From positions 1 through 15,756 of the forward strand of contig CAKVGS010000041.1 of assembly GCA_934747335.1 (NCBI GenBank): a stretch of 15,756 bases of DNA. The letters run 5' to 3'. Shown here piece by piece: positions 7,535-14,193 of this stretch. Origin of the DNA: an uncultured Candidatus Melainabacteria bacterium (GTDB taxonomy: Bacteria > Cyanobacteriota > Vampirovibrionia > Gastranaerophilales > Gastranaerophilaceae). A program made the position numbers and the translations under genes. How positions within the stretch are numbered: the first letter of the stretch is position 1; the number at the start of each line of letters is the position of its first letter. The notes beneath the pieces were generated by a model. The model did no database searches, had not been told where the DNA came from, and worked only from the letters and a program-made list of their open reading frames with translations.

Positions 7535-7576
7535 GCCCCTCACCCCCACCCCCTCTCCCACAAGGGGCGAGGGGAG
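7535..7576. repeat. GC-rich REP-like palindromic repeat, copy 1 (G-quadruplex pattern on minus strand)
   Basis: In AT-rich surroundings this 42-bp element holds an inverted repeat (7536-7546 against 7564-7574, one mismatch). The minus strand has four G-tracts: 7557-7559, 7549-7553, 7543-7547 and 7536-7539, separated by 3, 1 and 3 bases. That satisfies the usual G3+N1-7 quadruplex pattern. The core (plus strand CCCTCACCC ... CCCTCTCCC) is shared with the element after rlmN. It lies between the divergent dfx and ykgJ-like genes, ending 8 nt upstream of the dfx ribosome-binding site. Confidence 0.75.
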
Positions 7577-7623
7577 TTTTTAAGGCTATTTCTTTAATTT
7601 TATCCGTTTAACGCTTATTAACA

Positions 7624-7659
7624 TTGTCCAAGTTGGCAATTTGTGCTACTATTCTTTGT
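7624..7659 (+). promoter_or_regulatory. Candidate sigma70-type promoter, leaderless configuration
   Basis: A -35 TTGTCC (7624-7629, 4 of 6 consensus bases), a 17-nt spacer and an extended -10 TGCTACTAT (7644-7652) end seven bases before ATG 7660. The predicted transcription start coincides with the start codon. No Shine-Dalgarno sequence is present. The in-frame TTG at 7624 lies within the -35 element and is not a credible start. Confidence 0.55.
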
Positions 7660-8421
7660 ATGGATAATTTTTTTTCTACAAATTCGCAAGCATTTAATAA
7701 TGCGAAAAAGCCACAAGATAATTCGCTAAATTCTCAGTTTGATAACCTAAAAGATAATTACGAACAAATTTTTATTGAAGCAGCAGAGATAATCAGACGA
7801 GAAGTAAATCAATTCAAGCCTGAAAATCCTTGCGATAAATGTACGGTTAAGGATTGCAAAATTGAAAAGAAGGATGTTTTTACACCTTATCCGATGAATT
7901 GTGAATATAGAGATTGGCAACTAAAGATTTTAACCTTTTTGTCAGGAGATTATAAGCAAAAGCTTAAAATTGTTTATAAAAACATGATGGATAAAAAAAA
8001 CAACTATTCTTGTAATCAGTGTGCTTCTTGCTGTAAACTTGCAACCAGTGAATATTCTTACGCACAACTTAAACAAAGGGCAATGCGAGGCGACAAATTT
8101 TCACAAGATTTTGTGTCTGTATTTGTTCCTTATGAATCGGAAGAAGATGCAAAAAATGCTAATCCCGAATATTTTGAGCTTTTGAATAAAGTAGTAGAAG
8201 AAGATAAAATTTATTACTATTATTGTCCGAAGCTCTCCGGAAATCTTTGCTCTGACTATGAAAACAGACCTGATATCTGCAAAGATTTTCCTCATAATCC
8301 ACTCAAATTACTTCCTTCAAAATGTTCGTTCAACGATTGGAAAAACGAAATTGCGCATGAAGCAATGTTATTGAAGGCAAAAGTCGATATTATAGAATTT
8401 TATAAGGAAAAACTACAATAA
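7660..8421 (+). CDS. YkgJ-like CxxCxxCC zinc/iron-cluster protein
   Basis: A 253-residue protein of the YkgJ/UPF0153 family (PF03692). The defining cysteine block is CNQCASCC at 118-125. The usual downstream set follows: YCPKL (Cys189), Cys197 in the CSDYENRPDIC block with Cys207 followed by DFP, and Cys222. Before it lies an unusual second cluster, Cys58-x2-Cys61-x4-Cys66 and Cys81, so a second metal site is plausible. Family function is unknown; metal binding is inferred from the cysteines. The first 30 residues are rich in Asn, Ser and Gln and look disordered. ATG 7660 is chosen because it lies at the predicted transcription start. The stop overlaps the rlmN start (TAATG), so it is coupled to an rRNA/tRNA methyltransferase that itself carries an Fe-S cluster. 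Confidence 0.85.
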   Translation: MDNFFSTNSQAFNNAKKPQDNSLNSQFDNLKDNYEQIFIEAAEIIRREVNQFKPENPCDKCTVKDCKIEKKDVFTPYPMNCEYRDWQLKILTFLSGDYKQKLKIVYKNMMDKKNNYSCNQCASCCKLATSEYSYAQLKQRAMRGDKFSQDFVSVFVPYESEEDAKNANPEYFELLNKVVEEDKIYYYYCPKLSGNLCSDYENRPDICKDFPHNPLKLLPSKCSFNDWKNEIAHEAMLLKAKVDIIEFYKEKLQ

Positions 8422-9437
8422 TGATTTTAGCAGGCATGAAACTTGAAGAGCTTGAAAGTTTGATGGCAGAGATGAATGCGACAAAATTTCGAGCAAAACA
8501 AATACACAATTGGATTTATTCAAAATCTGTTTCAACGATTGACGAGATGACAAATTTATCTAAAGACTTTAGAGAAGAATTGAAAAAGGTTGCGACAGTT
8601 ACGGATACAAAAATCAAAGTTAAACAAGTTAGCAAAGATGGCACTATAAAGTATTTGGTTGAATATCCCGATGGAGAATGCGTTGAAACAGTTCTTATGA
8701 GGTTTGATAATCGAGCCAATTTAACGGCTTGCGTAAGTTCTCAAGTAGGTTGCGCAGTAAATTGTTCTTTTTGTGCAACGGGAAAAGGTGGATTTAAACG
8801 TAATTTAACATACAAAGAAATTATAGAGCAAGTTTTGACAATTCAGCGTGATACGGGCTTGAAGGTTACAAATATTGTATTTATGGGACAAGGAGAGCCT
8901 CTTTTAAACCTTGATAACGTATTAAAGGCGTTAGAAATATTTAACGATGATTTTCAAATCGGTGCAAGACGAATTACAATTTCTACAAGTGGAATCATTC
9001 CTGGGATAAGTCGTTTAGCAGATTTGAGTTTACAATCAACTTTGGCGATTTCTTTACACGCACCAACACATGATTTAAGAAAAGAAATTATGCCGATAGA
9101 AAACAGGTATCCGCTTCCTGAACTCAAGAAGGCACTTTTAAATTATATTGAAAAAACAGGACGCAGAATTACTATTGAATATATTTTGATACACAAATTT
9201 AATGATACCCAACCTGTTGCAAAAGAGTTGGCGTACTTTTTAAAAGATTTGAAATGTAATGTAAATTTAATTCCATATAATTCGGTAATTGAAAATGATT
9301 ATAAAAAACCTTCAAATGGCGATATTATGAAGTTTAAGTATTTGCTTGAACATTCCGGTAAAAAAGTTACAGTAAGACTGGAACGCGGCGCGGATATAGA
9401 CGCAGCTTGCGGGCAGTTGAGAGGAAAACAGAAATAG
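8421..9437 (+). CDS. rlmN: Dual-specificity RNA methyltransferase RlmN (23S rRNA A2503/tRNA A37)
   Basis: A 338-residue radical SAM enzyme that methylates C2 of adenine in 23S rRNA (A2503) and certain tRNAs (A37). The 4Fe-4S ligands are Cys111, Cys115 and Cys118 in the CAVNCSFC block. GQGEPLLN (156-163) is the SAM-binding GEP region, with Gln in the commonly Met position. Cys330 in the C-terminal RLERGADIDAACGQL block is the methyl-carrying cysteine. SISLHAP-type (LAISLHAPTHDLR) and LIPYN segments are also conserved. The start at 8421 has AAGGA at 8404-8408, somewhat distant; ATG 8436, five codons later, is an alternative. Length is near normal. It is followed by a palindromic GC-rich element that may terminate the transcript. 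Confidence 0.95.
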   Translation: MILAGMKLEELESLMAEMNATKFRAKQIHNWIYSKSVSTIDEMTNLSKDFREELKKVATVTDTKIKVKQVSKDGTIKYLVEYPDGECVETVLMRFDNRANLTACVSSQVGCAVNCSFCATGKGGFKRNLTYKEIIEQVLTIQRDTGLKVTNIVFMGQGEPLLNLDNVLKALEIFNDDFQIGARRITISTSGIIPGISRLADLSLQSTLAISLHAPTHDLRKEIMPIENRYPLPELKKALLNYIEKTGRRITIEYILIHKFNDTQPVAKELAYFLKDLKCNVNLIPYNSVIENDYKKPSNGDIMKFKYLLEHSGKKVTVRLERGADIDAACGQLRGKQK

Positions 9438-9600
9438 TTAGGGGAGAGATAAAACACAAGCAGTTATTCCCTCTCTTTGGGAGAGGGCTAGGGAGAGGGT
9501 TTTATTTATTATTACCCCCTAGTGGGCAGAACCCTCACCCGAATTCCTAAGTTTCGCAAAGCTCAACTTGAAATTTTACCCTCTCCCTCGGAGAGGGCGC
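9438..9600. repeat. Composite GC-rich palindromic repeat region, copy 2, with nested AT-rich palindrome
   Basis: The region after rlmN is a mosaic. A hairpin CCCTCTC/GAGAGGG (9469-9475, 9481-9487) overlaps four G3 tracts (9479-9481, 9485-9487, 9491-9493, 9497-9499), each separated by exactly 3 bases. CCCTCACCC (9532-9540) is separated from CCCTCTCCC (9579-9587) by 38 bases that form an imperfect AT-rich palindrome around AAGTT...AACTT. The right end is a hairpin, CCCTCTCC/GGAGAGGG (9579-9586, 9590-9597). An 11-bp long-range inverted repeat joins 9490-9500 with 9578-9588. It resembles REP or MITE-like dispersed repeats; no transposase is present. Confidence 0.7.
9469..9511 (+). terminator. Possible terminator of the ykgJ-like/rlmN transcript
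   Basis: CCCTCTC at 9469-9475 can pair with GAGAGGG at 9481-9487 or, alternatively, with the second GAGAGGG at 9493-9499. The latter runs straight into TTTTATTTATTATT. Either form could end transcription after rlmN. The element belongs to the repeat, so termination may be incidental. Confidence 0.45.
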
Positions 9601-9618
9601 AAAAAAGAACAGGACAAC

Positions 9619-11517
9619 ATGAACAACATTTTTCAAAAAAACATTAACGCGCTTGCGCAAAAAAATGAAACATTAGCTCGAGAACTTTTGACATATATTC
9701 CGACTGATGTTCCAGAACTCAAACAAGAAAATGGCGCGTATAATCTTTTTTATAAAAATCAATACCTTCATAATCCCATAAATCCGCTTGGAGAAGCTCA
9801 AGAAATTTTTGCTATGGCAGAAAATTCGCCGGTTGCAATTCATTTGGTTTATGGACTTGGATTAGGTTATTTGTTTCAAGTTGCGTCTTTAAATTCTCAA
9901 GGTGCGGTAATTTTGTACGAACCTGATTTAAACATAATGAAAATAACATTTACTTTAGTAGATTTTTCAAACGATATTTTAAAGAAAAATGTGTATATTA
10001 CAAACAATTTAGAACAAGTAAACGAGTATATTTACCAAAAATCCAATACTAAAAATTCTCCGCTTTTACTTTCTACAACAAGTTATCGTGAGTTAAACAG
10101 AGAAAATTTTGCATCTTTGGTAAAAGAGCTTCAACAAATGATAGGTCGATTTGGTTTGGATTTAAAATACACAAAAGAACGTTTTTGGGGATTAACAAGA
10201 AATTTGATAAAAAATTTACCTAATCTTGTTCATGAAACTCCGATTGCGGAATTTCGAAATAGATTTGCAGGTCAAACTGCTGTTGTTGTATCCGCAGGCC
10301 CAAGTTTGGATAAAAATATTGAAATAATAAAAAAATATAGAGAAAATATTGTTTTGATTGTTGTCGGCACTGCGATAAAAACTTTATATAAACACGGAAT
10401 TAAACCTGATTTTTTGTGTTTAATTGAGGCTTATGATTCATCAAAACAAATTCAAGGCTTGGATTTATCAGACGTATATTTTGTTACAGAACCTACTGCA
10501 AATAATAGTTTGCGCCAATTTAAATACAAAGATACTTTTTCACATATTGCAAAAAATTTGCCTATAAACAATTGGTGGAGTAAATTAGCAAATATTGATA
10601 TTGAGGAATATTCCTCAAAAGGTACGGTTTCTTATACAGCTTTAAATTGCGCACGGATATTGGGTTGCTCAAGAATAATAATTGTCGGACAAGATTTAGC
10701 CTATGTTGAAGGTCAGTGTTACAGCAAAGATTCTGCTTATAAAGATTTGGTTTGTCAATATAATAATGAAACTAAAAAATGGGAAATTACCGCTAAAGAC
10801 TTTGCTAACTTTTGCAATTCTTTGAGTAATTCTCAAAATAAGGAAGTTCGAATAAAAACGGCACAAAAACGTCTTGAAAATCTTAACGCATCTTTATACT
10901 ACGTAAAGGGCATAAATGGTGATATGATTCCAACAGAGTCTGTGTATGCAACTTTTATAAAACCATTAACCGAATTTACCGAAATTTATAATGATAGAAA
11001 ATACATTAACGCATCTATGATTGGGGCACAAATTGACGGTTTTGAAAATCTAACGCTAGAAGAAGCTTTAAATGATACTCAAAAAATAGAAGATAGAGAG
11101 TTAAAAAACGAATTCAGATATGATATTCCTACAATAATTGAACACTTAAGAACCGTAAAAGACGGATTAAAAACCGCTATCGACAAATTGCAGGAAGGAC
11201 AAAGATTAACAAAATCGCTAAACAATGACTTGGTTAGAGCAAGAAATATTAGTCCTGAGATTTTAAAGCTTTTGAAAAAGATTTCCGTAAACTATTTAGA
11301 TTTGAGCACAAATTTTGCAAATCAAAATCCGCTGTTTGATTTTATTACAACAAGTGAAAGAATTGATTTGGATTATGAAATGAAAATGATGCGTGAATTT
11401 ACGTTTGAAAGTGTAAGTAAAATAAATGAAAAACTTGGAACGTATTATATAAACGCGCAAAAAAGAGTGGAATATATTGATAAAATGCTCACAACCGCAA
11501 TTGAGGAAATAAAATGA
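9619..11517 (+). CDS. Maf/DUF115-family motility-accessory-factor glycosyltransferase-like protein
   Basis: A 632-residue protein of the Maf-type family (DUF115, PF01973), related to enzymes that attach nonulosonic acids to flagellins in Campylobacter and other genera. The N-terminal region has VYGLGLGYL (78-85) and LYEPDL. The central DUF115 domain shows AVVVSAGPSLDKN (221-233), GTAIKTLYKHGIKPDF (250-265) and IIIVGQDLAY (353-362). The C-terminal 150 residues are mostly charged and probably helical. ATG 9619, with AGGA at 9611-9614, is preferred over a TTG at 9568 that lies inside the palindromic repeat. The stop overlaps dtd by ATGA. No flagellin, flagellar or sialic-acid-type biosynthesis gene lies in the window, so the acceptor is unknown; it could be another cell-surface protein. 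Confidence 0.85.
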   Translation: MNNIFQKNINALAQKNETLARELLTYIPTDVPELKQENGAYNLFYKNQYLHNPINPLGEAQEIFAMAENSPVAIHLVYGLGLGYLFQVASLNSQGAVILYEPDLNIMKITFTLVDFSNDILKKNVYITNNLEQVNEYIYQKSNTKNSPLLLSTTSYRELNRENFASLVKELQQMIGRFGLDLKYTKERFWGLTRNLIKNLPNLVHETPIAEFRNRFAGQTAVVVSAGPSLDKNIEIIKKYRENIVLIVVGTAIKTLYKHGIKPDFLCLIEAYDSSKQIQGLDLSDVYFVTEPTANNSLRQFKYKDTFSHIAKNLPINNWWSKLANIDIEEYSSKGTVSYTALNCARILGCSRIIIVGQDLAYVEGQCYSKDSAYKDLVCQYNNETKKWEITAKDFANFCNSLSNSQNKEVRIKTAQKRLENLNASLYYVKGINGDMIPTESVYATFIKPLTEFTEIYNDRKYINASMIGAQIDGFENLTLEEALNDTQKIEDRELKNEFRYDIPTIIEHLRTVKDGLKTAIDKLQEGQRLTKSLNNDLVRARNISPEILKLLKKISVNYLDLSTNFANQNPLFDFITTSERIDLDYEMKMMREFTFESVSKINEKLGTYYINAQKRVEYIDKMLTTAIEEIK

Positions 11518-11951
11518 AAGTATTAATTCAAAGAGTAAAAGAAGCATCGGTTACGATTGATAGTAAACAATATTCAACCATTAATAAAGGCATTTTAGCA
11601 CTAGTAGGTATTGAAAAAGGTGATACTGAAGAAAACATTCAAAAGATGGCAAAAAAACTTGTAAATTTGAGAATATTTTCAGATGACAATGATAAAATGA
11701 ACCTTTCCTTGATTGATATTCAAGGTGAGATGCTTATCGTTTCACAATTTACGCTTTGCGGTGACTGCAAAAAAGGTACGCGCCCAAGCTTTGATAAATC
11801 GGCTTCTCCTGCTATTGCAAATGAACTTTATGAAGCTTTTATAAAAGAAGTTGCTTCGTATGGAATCAAGTACGGAACAGGTCAATTCGGCGCTATGATG
11901 GATGTTGCACTAATAAACGACGGGCCAGTTACGTTTATGTTGGAAAATTAA
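11514..11951 (+). CDS. dtd: D-aminoacyl-tRNA deacylase
   Basis: A complete 145-residue DTD that hydrolyses D-amino acids (and glycine mischarged on tRNA-Ala) from tRNA in the cytosol. The family signatures are SQFTL (77-81), KKGTRPSF (86-93), GQFGAMM (123-129) and NDGPVT (135-140), the last carrying the Gly-cisPro motif that provides chirality-based rejection. The N-terminal MKVLIQRVKEASV is also typical. GAGGA at 11503-11507 is 6 nt before the ATG, which overlaps the upstream stop as ATGA. The C-terminus ends a few residues past the GP motif, as usual. The functional link to the Maf-like gene upstream is unclear and probably reflects only operon packing. Confidence 0.95.
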   Translation: MKVLIQRVKEASVTIDSKQYSTINKGILALVGIEKGDTEENIQKMAKKLVNLRIFSDDNDKMNLSLIDIQGEMLIVSQFTLCGDCKKGTRPSFDKSASPAIANELYEAFIKEVASYGIKYGTGQFGAMMDVALINDGPVTFMLEN

Positions 11952-11965
11952 TTCTGCCGTGTTTT

Positions 11966-11989
11966 TGATATAATGGACTAATAAGGAGA
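11966..11989 (+). promoter_or_regulatory. Extended -10 promoter and strong ribosome-binding site of lysA
   Basis: A perfect extended -10 element, TGATATAAT (11966-11974), lies in the 42-nt gap after dtd. The expected transcription start is about 11981, giving a leader of only about a dozen bases that contains AAGGAGA (11983-11989), 4 nt before ATG 11994. No good -35 is present, which extended -10 promoters tolerate. Confidence 0.65.
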
Positions 11990-11993
11990 ATTT

Positions 11994-13298
11994 ATGAGCG
12001 TAAACCAATCAATAAAACCCGTTACATTAGAAGAAAGAGAACATTTATATATAGGCGGTTGTGATACTGTGGAATTGGCAAAAAAATATGGAACACCACT
12101 ATATGTAATTGATGAAGCGACTTTGCGCGGTATTTGTCAAGATTATAAGAATGCTTTTAAAGATTATGCCAATATCAAAATGATGTACGCATCAAAAGCT
12201 CTTTGCACCTCAACGATTACTAAAATCCTTGCAAGTGAAGGCTTTGGATTTGATACAGTGTCAGCAGGAGAAATTTATACGGTTTTTAAAGCCGGTGCTG
12301 ATATGTCAAAAGTGTTGTTTAACGGTAATAACAAAACAAGAAGAGAAATTGAACTTGCACTAGATTGTAAAGTCGGACGTTTTTCAGTTGATAATTTCTA
12401 TGAAGCGGAACTGTTGAATAAAATCGCAGCAGAAAAAGGTATTAAGGCTGAGATTTTATTAAGAATTACTCCCGGAATAGAATGTCACACGCACGATTAT
12501 ATCCAAACGGGACAGATAGATTCAAAATTCGGATTTGATTTGACTCAGGTTGATGAAATAATTACGCTTATCCAAAATAAATACAAAAACCTTGTCTTGC
12601 GCGGTTTGCACGCACATATAGGTTCTCAAATTTTTGAAACACAGTGTTACTATGACGAAGTTGAGATTTTGGTTAAAGAAATTTCAAGAATTAAAGAAAA
12701 ATTCGGTTTAATTTTGGATGAAATGAATATAGGCGGCGGTTTGGGTGTTAAATATACTGATTCTGATAATCCGCCTGAAGTTGAAACTTTGGCAAAAGTT
12801 GTAACTGATGCTATGCACAAATACGCGGTTGAAATTCCTACAATTTATATAGAGCCGGGAAGGAGCATTATTTCTACAAGCGGTGTAACTCTTTATACGG
12901 TAGGAAGTTCAAAACAAGTTCCAAACGGACGCAAATACGTTGCGGTTGATGGCGGAATGGCTGACAATCCGCGCCCTAGTATGTATCAAGCAGAATACGT
13001 GGCACAAGTTGCAAATAAACCAAAATCGGATGATTTAGAGAAAGTTACAATCGCAGGTCGTTTTTGTGAAAGCGGCGATATTTTGATTAATGAGATTGAG
13101 CTTCCAAAATTAGAAAGTGGAGATACTCTTTGTGTATACAATACTGGTGCTTATAACTATTCTATGGCAAGTAATTATAATCGCGTAGAAAAACCTGCAA
13201 TGGTACTTGTAAATAATTCACATTCTGATATTATAGTATATAGAGAGACGTTGGATGATTTAATCTCTAAAGATAACATTCCCGATAGGTTGAGATAA
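11994..13298 (+). CDS. lysA: Diaminopimelate decarboxylase
   Basis: A fold-type III PLP enzyme of 434 residues that converts meso-diaminopimelate to L-lysine, the last step of lysine synthesis. Landmarks are Lys68 in MMYASKAL (PLP Schiff base), HAHIGSQ (206-212), NIGGGLG (245-251) binding the cofactor phosphate, EPGRS (287-291), and GRFCESGD (355-362), whose Cys358 and Glu359 complete the active site across the dimer. The C-terminal NTGAYNYSMASNYN block is also conserved. The start is supported by AAGGAGA close upstream. It is the first gene of a tight unit with cdaA (1-nt gap) and yitT. Diaminopimelate is also a peptidoglycan building block, giving a loose envelope link with cdaA. Confidence 0.96.
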   Translation: MSVNQSIKPVTLEEREHLYIGGCDTVELAKKYGTPLYVIDEATLRGICQDYKNAFKDYANIKMMYASKALCTSTITKILASEGFGFDTVSAGEIYTVFKAGADMSKVLFNGNNKTRREIELALDCKVGRFSVDNFYEAELLNKIAAEKGIKAEILLRITPGIECHTHDYIQTGQIDSKFGFDLTQVDEIITLIQNKYKNLVLRGLHAHIGSQIFETQCYYDEVEILVKEISRIKEKFGLILDEMNIGGGLGVKYTDSDNPPEVETLAKVVTDAMHKYAVEIPTIYIEPGRSIISTSGVTLYTVGSSKQVPNGRKYVAVDGGMADNPRPSMYQAEYVAQVANKPKSDDLEKVTIAGRFCESGDILINEIELPKLESGDTLCVYNTGAYNYSMASNYNRVEKPAMVLVNNSHSDIIVYRETLDDLISKDNIPDRLR

Positions 13299-13299
13299 T

Positions 13300-14190
13300 A
13301 TGACAGATGCGCTGATTTCCTTAATTCAAGATATTTTGAGTCCACTTCAATGGTCGTTGAATTGGATAAATGTTTTGGAAATCGGACTTATTGTTGTAAT
13401 TCTTTTTGTGTTTTACCAAAAATTTATCAAAGATACTCAATCAGAAAAACTTGTTAAGGGAATTTTCATTCTAATTTTTGCTTGGATTTTGAGCGAAATC
13501 CTTATTCTTATTGATTTAAGAATATTGGGCGTTTTCTTAAAATCTCTTGTAACTTTGATTTCTTTGAGTTTAATCGTTATTTTCCAACCAGAACTAAGAA
13601 GATTTTTGGGTTATCTCGGACAACCCGGGTTTATAAGAAAAGCATTTTTTACTCCGGGCTCGTTTGCAAAAGCAGCTGAAAATGATGTTGATGTAATTAA
13701 AGAAATTATTGAGGCTGTAAAATATTTAACAAAAACAAAAACGGGTGCTTTAATAGTTTTCCAAAAAGGAATGAATGCAGGTGTTTATAACGATGTTGGA
13801 ACAACGCTTGACGCTTTAATTTCAACAGAATTGATTTTGACAATTTTCCACCCTAACACTCCATTACACGATGGCGCTATGGTTATTGATAACAATAAAA
13901 TTCACTCAGCAGGCGTGCTTCTTCCTCTAACGGAAGACCCAAAATTAAGTTGGAGATACGGAACACGTCACAGAGCAGCAATTGGTATGTCAGAAGTTTC
14001 TGACGCGGCTTGTCTTGTTGTATCGGAAGAAACTGGTGATGTTTCTGTTTGTATGGATGGAATTTTAAAGAAATACGATGATTTAACAACTCTTAAAACA
14101 GATTTGGAATCAATATTGGGAATCAAGCCAAAAGATTTGGCTGAAAATAAACACAAGAATATTTTTGATATTTTAAAGGGTAAAGAATAA
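13300..14190 (+). CDS. cdaA: Diadenylate cyclase CdaA (c-di-AMP synthase)
   Basis: A membrane-bound cyclase making c-di-AMP from two ATP, 296 residues. Three N-terminal transmembrane helices (about 22-42, 50-72, 76-97) precede a cytosolic DisA_N/DAC domain. The catalytic motifs are both intact: DGA at 191-193 (LHDGAMVI) and RHR at 223-225 (GTRHRAAIGMSE). LDALIS and ELILTIF segments match the family. The ATG follows the lysA stop by one base; the preceding AGGTTGAG is a weak ribosome-binding site, so translation may depend on coupling. In Firmicutes cdaA is typically followed by the regulator cdaR (YbbR domains) and glmM; here it is followed by a YitT-family membrane protein. c-di-AMP commonly controls potassium, osmolyte and cell-wall homeostasis. 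Confidence 0.95.
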   Translation: MTDALISLIQDILSPLQWSLNWINVLEIGLIVVILFVFYQKFIKDTQSEKLVKGIFILIFAWILSEILILIDLRILGVFLKSLVTLISLSLIVIFQPELRRFLGYLGQPGFIRKAFFTPGSFAKAAENDVDVIKEIIEAVKYLTKTKTGALIVFQKGMNAGVYNDVGTTLDALISTELILTIFHPNTPLHDGAMVIDNNKIHSAGVLLPLTEDPKLSWRYGTRHRAAIGMSEVSDAACLVVSEETGDVSVCMDGILKKYDDLTTLKTDLESILGIKPKDLAENKHKNIFDILKGKE

Positions 14191-14193
14191 GGT

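Noticed and set aside
7561..7620. Promoter for dfx on the minus strand (TAAAAT)
   Set aside because: The only nearby -35 candidate (TTGGAC) is about 23 nt away, too far for a credible pair, so I leave the start unplaced.
9438..9600. CRISPR-like array
   Set aside because: Repeated CCCTC blocks are short, inverted and irregularly spaced; there are no uniform repeats with unique spacers and no cas genes.
9568..9618. TTG start of the Maf-like gene
   Set aside because: These codons lie in the palindromic repeat; ATG 9619 has its own AGGA and starts the conserved protein.
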